A stretch of DNA of 64,000 bases from contig CM039464.1 in the NCBI GenBank assembly GCA_022414725.1, positions 54,400,182 through 54,464,181 on the forward strand, written 5' to 3'. The stretch comes from Microglena sp. YARC. Its lineage: Eukaryota; Chlorophyta; Chlorophyceae; Chlamydomonadales; Chlamydomonadaceae. Of this stretch, positions 1 through 14,683 are shown in pieces. A program made the position numbers and the translations under genes. Below the pieces are notes generated by a model, which was given only the letters and a program-made list of their open reading frames with translations, was not told the origin of the DNA and did no database searches. Every line of letters begins with the position of its first letter. Within the stretch, counting starts at the first letter, position 1.

Positions 1-820
1 ACCTGGGAGGCCTTGAAAAAGAGTATCAATGGAATCATTAACAAAGTGAACATCGTAAACATCAAGTCTGTCTTGGCAGAGGTGTTCCGAGAGGTGAGGG
101 TCAAACAGCTGGCATGTTAATGGCGCATTAATGGTGCATTAAACCAAACTGACACGCTGTCATCAGAGTACTAGTGCATCACCTGGGAGGCCTTCAAAAA
201 AAGTAACAATGGAATCATTAACAAAGTGAACATCATGAATATCAAGTCTGTCTTGGCAGAGGTGTTCAGAGAGGTGAGGGTTGAACGGCTGGCATGTTAA
301 TGGCGTATTAATGGCGCATCAAACCAAACTGACAGGCTGTCATCAGAGTACCAGCGCAGCACCTGTGAGGCCTTGAAAAAGAGTATCAATGGAATCATTA
401 ACAAAGTGAATATCGTTAACATGAAGTCTGTCTTGGCAGAGGTGTTCAGAGAGGTGAGGGTCAAACAGCTGGCATGTTAATGGCGTATAAATGGCGCATT
501 AAACCAAACTGACAGGCTGTCGCCAGAGTACCAGCGCATCACCTGGGAGGCCTTGACAAAGAGTATCAATGGAATCATTAGCAAAGTGAACATCATGAAT
601 ATCAAGTTCGTCTTGGCAGAGGTGTTCAGAGAGGTGAGGGTTGAACGGCTGGCGTGTTAATGGCTTATTAAACCAAACTGACAGGCTGTCACCAGAGTAC
701 CAGGGCATCACCTGGGAGGCCTTGACAAAGAGTATCAATGGAATCATTAACAAAGTGAACATCATTAACATAACGTCTGTATTGGCAGAGGTGTTCAGAG
801 AGGTGAGGGGCGGACGGCTG
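1..820 (+). repeat. 180-bp tandem array of a complete CWC22 exon
   Basis: Five units start at 1, 181, 361, 541 and 710 (spacing 180, 180, 180, 169). Each holds the 118-bp exon that opens the MIF4G domain plus a 51-62 bp intron. The second copy (156-273) is dead: its acceptor is CAC instead of CAG and it has an in-frame TAG. Copies at 516-633 and 685-802 have good acceptors (gacag), good donors (GTGAGG) and open frames. Because 118 is not a multiple of three, only one copy can be spliced in. Confidence 0.9.
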
Positions 821-3800
821 GTGTATGCTCAGTGTATGCATGGCGTATTTATGTAGTAATAACGGAGTAATAATTGCGTGATAATGGGGTAATAGTGGCG
901 TATTTATGTAGTACTAATGGAGTAACAATGGAGTAATAGTGGCGTATTTATGTAGTACTAATAAAGTACTAATGGAGTATTCATGGTGTAATAATGAAGT
1001 AATTATGGAGAATTCAGGGCATATTTATAAAGTAATAATGGCGAAATGATGGAGTAATAATGGCGTCTTGATGGAGTAACTATGGAGTAATAGAAGCGTA
1101 TTTATGTAGTACTAATAAAGTACTAATGGAGTATTCATGGTGTAATAATGGAGTAATTATGGAGAATTCAGGGCGTATTTATTAAGTAATAATGGCGGAA
1201 TGATGGAGTAATAATGGCGTCTTGATGGAGTAACTAAGGAGTAATTATTGAGAATTCAGGGTGTATTTAGAAAGTAACAATGACGTATTTATGGAGTAAT
1301 GATGGAGTCTTGATGGAGTATTAATGCCTTTTTCATGGCGTAATTGTCACATATTTATGGAGTATGTCTGAAGTATTAAACCAAATTATACCAAAGCCAC
1401 CTAAACCCACCCGTCCATTTTGCAAGGCCTCTTCCTGCTCCTTCTCATCAAGATCATGACAGCCAGGTGACTTAAACCACCTACCTCCACCCGTTACCCA
1501 GCCAACAACCCAACCAACAACCCAATCATCCCTCCCCCAACCCAACCAACAACCCAACCATCCGTCAACCACCTCCCCCTCCCCCCCCCCCCATCCCCAT
1601 CCCCACCTCACCCCCCACCCTCCCCACTCCGGGCTGGTAGTCCTCTAACTCATAAAGTCTAAGATTTCTTTCGGAGACATTCTCTGTTGTTGACCAAGCC
1701 CTGGCTGCAGCCAAGAATACCCCAACCAACAACCCAATCATCCCCTCAACCAACACCTTCAACCGGCTCCCCTACCCCCCCCCCCCCCGCCCCCCCCCCC
1801 CCCCCTTCTCCCCACAGAACCTGATCCAAGGACGTGGGCTGTTTGCCCGCTCTCTCATTACCCCAACCAACCAACCAACCAACATCCCCCCCCCCCCCCC
1901 TGGCCACAGAACCTTCCAACCCAACCATCCCCTCAGCCAACACCTTAACTATCCCCTACCCCCCCCCCCCCCCCCCAACCCCAACCCCCAACCCTACCCT
2001 CCCTAACCCAACCCACCCCCCCTCTCCACAGAACCTGATCCGAGGACGTGGGCTGTTTGTCCGCTCTCTCATGAAGTCTCAGCTCGCCTCCCCCACCTTC
2101 TCCGCCGTTTACGCCGCGTTAATAGCAGTCATCAACACCAAGTTCCCGGAGATCGGGGAGCTGCTGGTGACCCGGCTAGTTCTGCAATTCAAGCGATCGT
2201 ACAAGCGCAATGACAAGCCTGTGTGTAGTGCAGCTGCCAAGTTCCTGGGCCATCTTGTCAACCAGGGTGTGGCGCACGAGGTAGGCAGAAGCTGGGTGGA
2301 AGCTGGGTGGGATGTGTGGGGTGGGTGTAGTGCAGCTGCCAAGTTCCTGGGCCACCTTGTCAACCAGGGTGTGGCGCACGAGGTGGGCAGAAGCTGGGTG
2401 GAAGCTGGGTGGGGTGTGTGGGGTGGGTGTAGTGCAGCTGCTAAGTTCCTGGGCCACCTTGTCAACTAGGGTGTTGCGCACGAGGTGGGCAGAAGCTGGG
2501 TGGAAGCTGGGTGGGGTGTGTGGGGTGGGTGTAGTGCAGCTGCCAAGTTCCTGGGCCACCTTGTCAACCAGGGTGTGGCGCACGAGGTGGGCAGAAGCTA
2601 GGTGGAAGCTGGGTGGGGTGGGTGGGGTGCAGCTGCCAAGTTCCTGGGCCACCTTGTCAACCAGGGTGTGGCGCACGAGGTGGGCAGAAGCTGGGTGGAA
2701 GCTGGGTGGGGTGGGTGTAGTGCAGCTGCCAAGTTTCCTGGGCCACCTTGTCAACCAGGGTGTGGCGCACGAGGTAGGACCCCGCCCCCCCCCCCCCCCC
2801 CCCCCCCGACACACACACACACACACACTCCTTGACTTGACTTGGCTTGGCTCTCCCTGATTTGACTCTCTTGGGCCCACGTCAAGTGCTTGCATTGGAG
2901 ATTCCTAATGCTTAAGAAACCCTCAGAAGACAGCGATGAGATGGACTGGCAATATCATACCCCACGCCACTCCCCTTGACTTTGACCCACCCAGCCACCC
3001 ACCCACCCACCAGCTTCCTAACTTCATCTTACTTGATATCAGGTGCTTGCATTGGAGATCCCCACGCCACCTTACCCCACCCCATGCCACCTTACCTTGC
3101 CCCACGCCACCTTACCCACCCCATGCAACTTACCTTGCCCCACGCCACCTTACCCCACCCCATGCAACCTTACCTTGCCCAACGCCACCTTACCCCACAC
3201 ATCAGGTGCTTGCGTTGGAGATAGTATTTCTGATGCTTGAAAACCCCTCAGAAGACAGCGTTCTTACGCCACTTCCCTTGACTTCGACCCACCCAGCCAC
3301 CCACCCAGCCAGCTTTCTAACTTGATATCAGGTGCTTGCATTCAATATCTAACTTGATATCAGGTGCTTGCATTCAATATCGTTTTGCTGATGCTTGAGA
3401 ACAGAGGACAGCATTGAGATGGCCTCAAGTTATCATATACCTTCACGCACGCCACTCCCCTTGACTTTGACCCACCCAGCCACCCAGCTTCCACCCACCT
3501 TCCTAACTTGATCTAACTCGCTATCAGGTGCTTGCATTGGAGATCGTTTTGCTGATGCTTGAGAACCCCTCAGAAGACAGCGCTGAGATGGACTTAAGGT
3601 ATCATGCACCGTACCCCACGCCACTCCTCTTCACTTTAACACACCCAACCAGCCAGCCAGCCACCCAGCTTCCTAACTTCATCTTACTTGATAACAGGTG
3701 CTTGCATTGGAGATCCCCACGCCACCTTACCCCACCCCATGCCACCTTACCTTGCCCCACGCCACCTTACCCCGCACATCAGGTGCTTGCATTGGAGATC

Positions 3801-4013
3801 GTTTTCCTGATGCTTGAGAACCCCTCTGAAGACAGCGTTGAGATGGCGAGTCAGTTCACGACTGAAGTGGGGGCTCATCTGCTAGATGTCGTGAAGCCTG
3901 GCCTGGATAGCATCATGAACCGCTTCAGGGCAATTATCAGTGAGGGCGAAGTCAACCTGAGGGTGCAGTTCATTGTGGAGGGCCTGTTTGCTCTGCGAAA
4001 GGTGGGTGGGGTA

Positions 4014-4055
<42 letters not shown>

Positions 4056-4211
4056 GGGGGGTAGTGGAAGTGGGGTCGGTGGTGTTAGTGTGTGTGTGCG
4101 GGTAGGTGAGGGCGAGGTCTACCTGAGGGTTCAGTTCATTGTGGATGGCTTGTTTGCCCTGCGCGAGGTGTGTGTGGGGGTATGTGGGTGGTGTGTGTGG
4201 GGGGGTGGTGT

Positions 4212-4242
<31 letters not shown>

Positions 4243-7200
4243 GTAGTGGATGTGGGGTCGGTGGTGTTAGTGTGTGTGTGTGTGGTAGGTGAGGGCGAGT
4301 TTCTACCTGAAGGTTCAGTTCATTGTGGATGGCCTGTTTGCCCTGCGCAAGGTGTATGTGGGTGGTATGTGGGTGGTGTGTGTGGGGGGGGTGGTGGTGG
4401 TGGGGGAGTGGTGTGTGTGTGTGGGGGGGGGGGGGAGGGGTAGTGGTGCTGAGGGTACAGTTCTTTGTGGAGGGCCTGTTTGCCCTATGCAAGTTGTGTT
4501 TGTGTGTGTGGGTTGGGGGGGTTGGGGGGGGGGGGGGTAGTGGCGGTGGTGGTGGAAATGGCGTCGGTGGGGTGTGTGTTTGTAGGTGAGGGCGAGGTCA
4601 ACCTGAGGGTGCAGTTCATTGTGGAGGGCCTGTTTGCTCTTCGAAAGGTGTGTGTGTGTGTGTGTGGGGGGGGTGGGGGGGGGGGGGGGGGGGGGGGGTC
4701 AGTAGGGTCGCTTTTGTGTGATGTTTGTGTGCGGTGTGTGTGTGTAAGCGAGGGCGAGGTCAGCCTGAGGGTGCTTGCCTAGTTTTAGGGACACCATCCT
4801 ATCATATATATAACAGATATATCAATATATGATGCACAGGCCAAGGTAGGGAGACAGCAGCCTATCATATACACACAACATATATCAATATTTTATGTGA
4901 GCATTCATCTGCATATTGTGCGCTTGTGCAGGCAAAGTTTGAGGGACACCAGCCTAACGTACATCACATGCATACCAATATATTATGCGTGCGTACATTC
5001 ATCTGCATATTGTGTGCATACGCAGGCAAAGTTTGAGGGACAGCAGCCTAACGTACATCACATGCGTACCAATATATTATGCGTGCGCACATTCATCTGC
5101 ATATTGTGCGCATACGCAGGCAAAGTTTGAGGGACACCAGCCTAACGTACATCACATGCACACCAATATATTATGCGTGCGTACATTCATCTGCATATTG
5201 TGCGCATACGCAGGCAAAGTTTGAGGGACAGCAGCCTAACGTACATCACATGCACACCAATATATTATGCGTGCGTACATTCATCTGCATATTGTGCGCA
5301 TACGCAGGCAAAGTTTGAGGGACAGCAGCCTAACGCACATCACTTATATACCAATATATTATGCGTACATTCATCTGTATATTGCATTAATACTCAGGCA
5401 AAGTATGAGGGACAGCAGCCTACCACACATCACGTATATACCTATATATTATGTGTACATTCATCTGTATATTGCATTAATACGCAGGCAAATTTTGAGG
5501 GACAGCAGCCTCACGCACATCACGTATAAACCAATATATTATGCGTACATTCATCTGTTTATTGCATTAATACGCAGGTAAAGTTTGAGGGACAGCAGCC
5601 TAACGCACATCACGTATATACCAATACATTATGCGTACATTCATCTGTTTATTGCATTAATACGCAGGCAAAGTTTGAGGGGCAGCAGCCTAACGCACAT
5701 CACGTATATACCAATATATTATGCGCACATTCATCTGTATATTGTGCACACGTGCGGGCTAAGTTGTAGGGAGAGCAGCCTATCATATACAACACATGTC
5801 TCACTCTGTTACGCAAGCATTCATCTGCATATTGTGCACATGCGCAGGCTTAGTTGAGGTACAACAGCCTATCATATACAACACATGTCTCACTATGTTA
5901 CGCAAGCATTCATCTGCATATTGTGCACATGCGCAGGCCTAGTTGAGGTATAGCAGCCTATCATATACAACACATGTCTCATTATGTTACGCAAGCATTC
6001 ATCTGCATATTGTGCACATGCGCAGGCCTAGTTGAGGTACAGCAGCCTATCATATACAACACATGTCTCACTATGTTACGCAAGCATTCATCTGCATATT
6101 GTGCACATGCGCAGGCCTAGTTGAGGTACAGCAGCCTATCATATACAACACATATCTCACTATGTTACGCAAGCATTCATGTGCATATTGTGCACATGCG
6201 CAGGCCTAGTTGAGGTACAGCAGCCTATCATATACAACACATGTCTCACTATGTTACGCAAGCATTCATCTGCATATTGTGCACATGCGCAGGCCTAGTT
6301 GAGGTACAGCAGCCTATCATATACAACACATGTCTCACTATGTTACGCAAGCATTCATCTGCATATTGTGCACATGCGCAGGCCTAGTTGAGGTACAGCA
6401 GCCTATCATATACAACACATGTCTCACTATGTTACGCAAGCATTCATGTGCATATTGTGCACATGCGCAGGCCTAGTTGAGGTACAGCAGCCTATCATAT
6501 ACAACACATATCTCACTATGTTACGCAAGCATTCATGTGCATATTGTGCACATGCGCAGGCCTAGTTGAGGTACAGCAGCCTATCATATACAACACATGT
6601 CTCACTATGTTACGCAAGCATTCATCTGCATATTGTGCACATGCGCAGGCCTAGTTGAGGTACAGCAGCCTATCATATACAACACATGTCTCACTATGTT
6701 ACGCAAGCATTCGTCTGCATATTGTGCACATGTGCGGGCTAAGTTTGAGGTACAGCAGCCTGTCATATGTAACATATCACTATATTATGCGAGCATTCAT
6801 CTGCATATTTTGTACATATGCGGGCCAAGGCAGTCGGACACCAGCCTGTCACAGATAACATATATATCAGGGTTTTCCCCCCCTCCCCCTCATAAATACA
6901 CAGCAATCGCTTCATTTGACCCCGTTTTTGCCCAAATTGCCGCTACGATAAAAGGCTTGGGCCCAAAATGGCCTTTAAAAGCTATACAGACTCTGTCCCT
7001 GGAGGAGACCTCAAACCATCAAGCTAGAAAAACCCACTTTCAGATTTGAAAAAGATTTGAAAACCCCACTTGCAGATTTGAAAAACCCACTTTCAGATTT
7101 GAAAAAGACAATCCCTGATATATCTCAATATATCTGTAGACCGCGTATACGTAGGGAACGGCAACTAATATTAGTGTTTGAAAAACCAATATTAACTAAT

Positions 7201-7545
7201 ATTATTATAGTGTCACAATAATATTAGTTTTTCAAATAAATTCAAAATTCTGGTGAGACGGCTAGTCCGACTGATATTATATAATATTATATAAATTATT
7301 GATTCACTAATATTATATAACATAGCCGACCCCTACATATATCTCAATATATCTGTATATTGCGTATATGTGCAGGCTAAGTTTGAGGGACACGAGCCTA
7401 TCAAGAAGGACCTGGATTTGGTGGAAGCCGAGGACCAGTTTACTCACAGTATAGCACTGGACGACGAGTTGGAGCCACAGACCGCCCTCGACTTGTTCAA
7501 AGTGGACCCTGATTATGAGCAACATGAGAAGGAGTTCAAAGTGCG

Positions 7546-7588
<43 letters not shown>

Positions 7589-9477
7589 TACACACACACA
7601 CACACGGGTTATGACACACTGATTATGTCACACGGGTTATGACAAACTGATTATGGCGCACCCTGATTATGAGCAACATGAGGAGTTCAAGGTGCGCCCC
7701 CCACCCACCCCCCACACACTGATTATGTCACACGGGTTATGACACTGATTATGTCACACGGGTTATGACACACACTGATCATGTCATACGGGTTATGATA
7801 CACTGATAATGTCACGCACTGGTTATGACACTGATTATGTCACACGGGTTATGACACACTGATAATGTCACGCACTGGTTATGACACTGATTATGTCACG
7901 CGGGTTATCACACACACTGATTATGGCGCACACCGGCTATGAGCAACATGAAGAGGAGTTCAAGGTGCCCTCCTCCCACCACCACCACCACACACACACA
8001 CACTGATTATGTCACACTCTGGTTATGACACACACACTGATTATGACACACTGGCAATGAGCAACATGAGGAGGTTTTCAAGATGCCTCCTCCCCCCCCT
8101 TCCCCCCCCACCACCACCACCACACACACACACTGATTATGTCACACTGATTATGACACACCGCCTATGAGCAACATGAGGAGGAGTTCAAGGTGCCCTC
8201 CTCCCCACCACCACCACCACCACACACACGCACACACTGATTATGACACACTGGCTATGAGCAACATGAAGAGGAGTTCAAGGTGCCCTCCTCCCACCAC
8301 CACCGCCACACACACACACACTGATTATGTCACACTCTGGTTATGACACACACACTGATTATGACACACTGGCAATGAGCAACATGAGGAGGTTTTCAAG
8401 GTGCCCTCCTCCCCCCCCCCCCCCCACCACCACCACACACACTGATAATGTCACACTGATTATGACACACTGGCTATGAGCAACATGAAGAGGAGTTAAA
8501 GGTGCCCTCCTCCCACCACCACCACCACACACACACACACACACTGATTATGTCACACTCTGGTTATGACACACACACTGATTATGACACACTGGCAATG
8601 AGCAACATGAGGAGGTTTTCAAGATGCCCTCCTCCCCCCCCCTTCCCCCCCCCCCTCACCACCACACACACACACTGATTATGTCACATTGATTATGACA
8701 AACCGGCTATGAGCAACATGAGGAGGAGTTCAAGGTGCCCTCCTCCCCACCACCACCACCACCACACACACGCACACACTGATTATGACACACTGGCTAT
8801 GAGCAACATGAAGAGGAGTTCAAGGTGCCCTCCTCCCACCACCACCGCCACACACACACACACACTGATTATGTCACACTCTGGTTATGACACACACACT
8901 GATTATGACACACTGACTATGTGCAACACGAGAAGGTGTTCAAGCCCCCCCCACCCACACACACACACACACACACTCACACACACACACTGACTGACTG
9001 TGAGCAACATATGGAGTTCAAGGTGCGCACACACTCCTACCTCACACACTCACAAACACACACACACACTGACAGACTGTGAGCAACATATGGAGTTCAA
9101 GGTGCGCACACACTCCTTCTACCTCACACACACACACAAACACACACACACTCCTTCTACTGCTTTCCCTGCTGTCCTATCTTGCCAACCTCGTAACCCC
9201 CTACGTGTCTACCAACCCTTTTAACCCCGCAGATGCCAATCTACTTCCTCTGTTATTCTATCTTGCCAACCTGCTTGCCTTGCTGTCCTACCTTGCCAAC
9301 CTCATACCCCCTTGTTAACCCCCTACGTGTCTACCAACCCATTTAACCCCGCTGACGCCAATCTACTTACTCTGCTATCCGATCTTGCCACCCTCGTACC
9401 CGCCTAGGTGTCTACCGACCCATTTAACCCGCAGGCGCCAATCTACTTAATCTGTTATTCTATCTTGCCAACCTAGT

Positions 9478-9518
<41 letters not shown>

Positions 9519-9853
9519 TAAATTCCTACGTGTCTTCCGATGCATTTAACCCCCCTGACACCAATTTACTTACTCTGCTGTCCTACCTTGCCAACCTCGT
9601 AACCCCCTACGTGTCTACCAACCCATTTAACCCGCAGGTGCCAATCTGCTTACTCTGTTATTATATCCTGCCAACCTAGTACCCCCCCTGTTAACCCCCT
9701 ACGTGTCTTTCGACGCATTTAACCCCGCTGACGCCAATCTACTTACTCTGCTGTCCTACCTTGCCATCCTCGTACCCCCCTACGTGTCTACCGACCCATT
9801 TAACCTGTAGGCGCCATTCTTCTTACACTGCTATTCTATCTTGCATACCTAGT

Positions 9854-9903
<50 letters not shown>

Positions 9904-12900
9904 AAACCCCTACGTGTCTACCGACGCATTTAACCCCGCAGATGACAAACTACTTATGCTGTTATGATATCCTGCCAACCTGGTAAACCCATTAAACCTA
10001 TTCCTGCTGCCAACCTGCCGACCCATTAAACCCATTATAACCTAACCTGCTGTCTCCTGCTATCCCGCTAACCTGCCGACCCACTAAATCTCGCAGAGAG
10101 TGATGCACGAGATTCTAGGGGAAGAGTCCACTGATGAGGAAGGAGGCAGTGGTGATGGATCTGACGCTGATGAGGAGGAGTCAGATGAGGCGGAGGAAAG
10201 CAACCTGCCAAAGGAGACTCCCATCTCGGTACGTACCTCCTCAGCTGTTTTTTATATTGCGGCGTGTTATCCCGTGAAATAGCCTGGAATAACGTGAAAT
10301 AGCCTGAAATAGCCTGAAAACAAAGTGGTGACGGATCTGACGCTGATGATGAGGAGGAAGGCAACCTGCCTAAGGAGGCACCATTCTCGGTACGTAGCTT
10401 CTCAGGTGTTTTATATATTGCGGCGTTGTCTAGTGTCTACCTGCCTGAAAAAGCCAGGAATATTCGGAAAAGAATAGCCTGAGATAACCTAGAATAATAG
10501 CCTGGAATAAGAAATAATAGCCTGAAATAATCTGGAATAATGGCCTGGAACAGCCTGGAATAAAAAATATTAGCCTGAAATAGCCTGAAACGAAGTGTTG
10601 ACGGATCTGACGCTGATGAGGAGGAGTCAGATGAGGAGGAGGAAGGCAACCTACCAAAGGAGGCTCCCATCTTGGTACGTACCTCCTCAGCTACTTTATA
10701 TATTGCGGCGTGTTATCCTGTGAACTAGCCTGGAATAACGTGAAATAGCCTGGAATAGCCTGGAATAAGCTGAAATAGCCTAAAAACAAAGTGGTGATGG
10801 ATCTGAGGCTGATGAGGTGGAGTCAGATGAGGAGGAGGAAGGCAACCTGCCAAAGGAGGTACCAATCTCGGTACGTAGCTTCTCAGGTGTTAGATATGTT
10901 GCAGTGTTGTCTACCGTGAAAAAGCCTGGAATAACCTGGAAATTAATAGCCTGAGATAATAACCTAAAATAATTGCCCGGAATAAAAATTAATAGCCTGA
11001 AATAACCTGAAAAAGTGGTGAAGGATCTGACGCTGATGAGGAGGAGTCAGTTGAGGAGGAGGAAGGCAACCTGCATAAGGAGGCTCCCATCTCGGTGCGT
11101 AGCTGCATAGGTGTTTGATATATTACGGCGTGTTATACCGTGAAATAGCCTGGAATAACCTGGAAAAGCCCGAAAACAAAGTGTGACAGATCCGACGGTG
11201 ATGAGGAGGAGGAAGGCAACCTGCCTAAAGAGGCACCCATCTCAGTGCGTAGCTTCTCAGGTGGAATAGGAATAACCTGGAATAGCCTGAAAACAAAGTG
11301 GTGACGGATCTGATGGTGATGAGGAGGAGTCAGATGATGAGGAGGAGTCAGATGATGATGAGGAGGAGGAGGAGGAAGGCATTCTGCCAAAGGAGGTACC
11401 GAGATGGGTAGCTTCTCAGGTGTTTGATATATTGCGGCGTGTTAAACTGTGAAATAGCCTGCAATAACCTGGAATAGCCTGAAATAGCCTAAACACAAAT
11501 TCCAAGCATACCCAGCCTAGCCTGCCTGGACAGCAGAACCAAACCCCACACCAAACCCAACACAACCCAACCCAACGTTCACAGGACCAAACCCAAACCA
11601 ACTTGGTCAACCTGCGTCATACCATCTACCTCACCATCATGTCCTCCATGGACTTTGAGATGGCTCATCATATATAATCATAACCCAACCCAACATCAAA
11701 CCCCACATCAAACCCAATGCAACCCAACCCAACGTTCACAGGATCAAACCCAAACCAACTTGGTCAACCTGCGACGTACCATCTACCTCACCATCATGTC
11801 CTCCATGGACTTCGAGGAGGCAGGCCACAAGCTCATGAAGATCAATATCCAGCCTGGCCAAGAGCATGAGATCTCCACCATGATCATCGAATGCTGCTCC
11901 CAAGAGCGAACATACAAGCGCTTCTTCGGTCTGCTGGCACAGCGCTTCAGCTACCTCAATAGGACCTACCAGGTAAGGTCTATAACTAAACAAGCGCTGT
12001 GTTGGATGTGTGTGGTCAAAAACTCTAAAAGCACTGTGTAGGGTGTGTTTGGTCTATAACACATACAAGCGCTTCTACGGTCTGCTGGCACAGCGCTTCA
12101 GCTACCTCAATAGGACCTACCAGGTAAGGTCTCTAACTCAACAAGCGCTTCATTGGTCCGCTAGCAACCTAACCCAGACTGCTCTTAGGCACACACATAG
12201 ATTCAGATCAATATCCAGCCAGGCCAGGAGCATGAGATCTCCACCATGGTCATCGAGTGCTGCTCGCAAGAGGGAACATACAAGCGCTTCTTCGGTCTGC
12301 TGGCACAGCGCTTCTGCAACATCAACAGGACGTACCAGGTAAGATCCAAGGTTCATAACTGAACAAGCGCTGTGTTGGATGTGTGCGGTCAGCAAGTCTA
12401 AAAGCGTTGTTTCGGGTGTGTTTGGTCTATAACACATACAAGCGCTTTTTTGTCTGCTAGCATACAGCGCTTCTGCTACCTCAACAGGACCTACCAGGTA
12501 ATGTCTATCACTATATATGCCGAACAGTCCGTTAGCGCTTCTTTTGCCTGCTAGTAAGGTCCATAACTCAACAAGCGGTTTGCTGGATGTGTGTGGTCAA
12601 TAACACATACAAGCGCTTCTTTGGTCTGTTGGTACACAGCGCTTCTGCTACCTCAAAAGGACATACCAGGTAAGATCCAAAGTCCATAACTCATCAAGTG
12701 CTGTGTTGGATGTGTGCGGTCAGCAGGTCTAAAAGCGTTGTTTCGGGTGTGTTTGGTCTATAACACATACAAGCGCTTTTTTTGTCTGCTAGCATACAGC
12801 GCTTCTGCAACCTCAACAGGACCTACCAGGTTAGATATATCACTAGATATACCTATCAGTCCATCAGGGCTTCTTTGGTCAACCGGCACGGCGCTTCTGC

Positions 12901-14652
12901 TACCTCAACAGGACCTACCAGGTTAGATATATAACTTTATATGCCGAACAGTCCATCAGGGCTTCTTTGGTCTGCTGGCACAGCGCTTCTGCTACTTCAA
13001 CAGGACCTACCAGGTTAGATATATCACTAGATATACCTATCAGTCTATCAGGGCTTCTTTAGTCAACTGGCACAGCGCTTCTGCTACTTCAACAGGACCT
13101 ACCAGGTAAGTTCCATAACTCAACAAGCCCTTCATTGATCTGCTAACAACCCAACCCAGGCTACTCCCAGGAGCGTAAATACAAGCACTTCTTTGGTCTG
13201 TTAGCACAGTGCTTCTGCTACCTCAACAGGACCTACCCGGTAAGTTCTATAACTATTATAGTGCTTCATAGATCTGCTAGGAACCCAACCCAGGCTATAA
13301 TTATAAATGCCTCTCGGTCCATCAGGGCTTCTTTGGTCTGTTGGCACATCGCTTGTGTTACCTCAACAGGACCTACCTGGTAGGATTTATAACTCGGTAT
13401 GCCTATCAGTACGGATTGGCATAGCATATGATGTTGACCAAAGGCGAGAATGATATTGTATATAAATGGTAATTTAAGGCTCGTCAGACTGCCGGCATCA
13501 TATGATATCATATTGCTGCTTAGCCTAAACCCTATGATTAACTCCAAATGCCTATCAGTCTATCAGGGCTTCTTGGCTTCTACATTCTCCCACCTCCTGG
13601 CCCACCCTCATACCAAGCCAAACCATCCTGCCCCTCCCCTCCCTCCACCCTCCACCCCCTTCTTTACCCCCTCCCCTCCCCTCCCTCTACCCCCACCCCC
13701 TTCTTTACCCCCCTACCCTCCTCCCCCTCTATTCTCCCACCTCCTGGCCACCCAAATCTCCCAAAATAAGCCAAGCCAAACTCAACCAAACAATCCTCCC
13801 CCTCTCGCAGGATCTCTTCTCCGAGGCCTTCGAGGCGCAGTACGCCGTCATCCATCGACTGGAAACCAACAAGCTGCGTAACGTGGCGTCTATGTTCTCC
13901 CACCTCCTGGCCACCGACGCCCTGCCCTGGTCCGTGCTCATGTGCATCCGGCTGACCGAAGAGGACACCACATCCTCATCGCGTATTTTCATCAAGTACC
14001 TGCTGCAAGAGCTGTCTAGCACGATGGGGCTGGTCAAGCTGAACGAGCGACTGAACGAGAAAAGCTGCCAAGAGTGGTTCGTTGGCATCTTCCCTAAGGT
14101 GGGACATGGGAAGGGAGGGAGTTGTTGGGGGACCAGTTTGTGGTGGGGGACAGGCGTGTGTGTGTGTGTGTGAAGGGGGGGGGGGGGGGGGGGGGGGGGC
14201 TGCTGCGATGGGTTTGCTGACCAGCACGATGGGGCTGGTGTCAAGCTAAACAAGCGACTGAACGAGAAAAGCTGCCAAGAGTGGTTTGATGGCATCTTCC
14301 CAAAGGTGGGACATGGTGTGCGTGTGGTGGTGGAGGGGGGGGGCGAGGGGATGGGTTTTGCTGTCCAGCATGATGGGGTTGGTCAAGCTGAACGAGCGAC
14401 TGAATGAGTAAAGCTGCCAAGAGTGGTTCGATGGTATCTTCCTTAAGGCAGGACATGGGGAGGGAGGGGGTTGTTGGTGGACCAGTTTGTGGTGGGGGCA
14501 GGTGTGGGTGGGTGGGGTGGGTGTGGTGGCACTGGGTCAGTTGGATTGCGATGGGTTTGTTGTCTAGCATGATGGGGTTTGTCAAGCTGAACAAGCGACT
14601 GAACGAGAGAAGCTGCCAGGAGTGGTTAGATGGCATCTTTCCCTGTGTGTGT

Positions 14653-14683
<31 letters not shown>

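Noticed and set aside
2109..2895. Overlapping frames of 118-239 residues around the CWC22 exon 2032 repeats
   Set aside because: They are shadows of the donor-side array; only 2032-2280 in frame 0 matches the family and has proper splice sites.
9480..9899. Very long pure C-runs as functional sites
   Set aside because: Homopolymer lengths are the least reliable part of any assembly; I treat them as repeats of uncertain length only.
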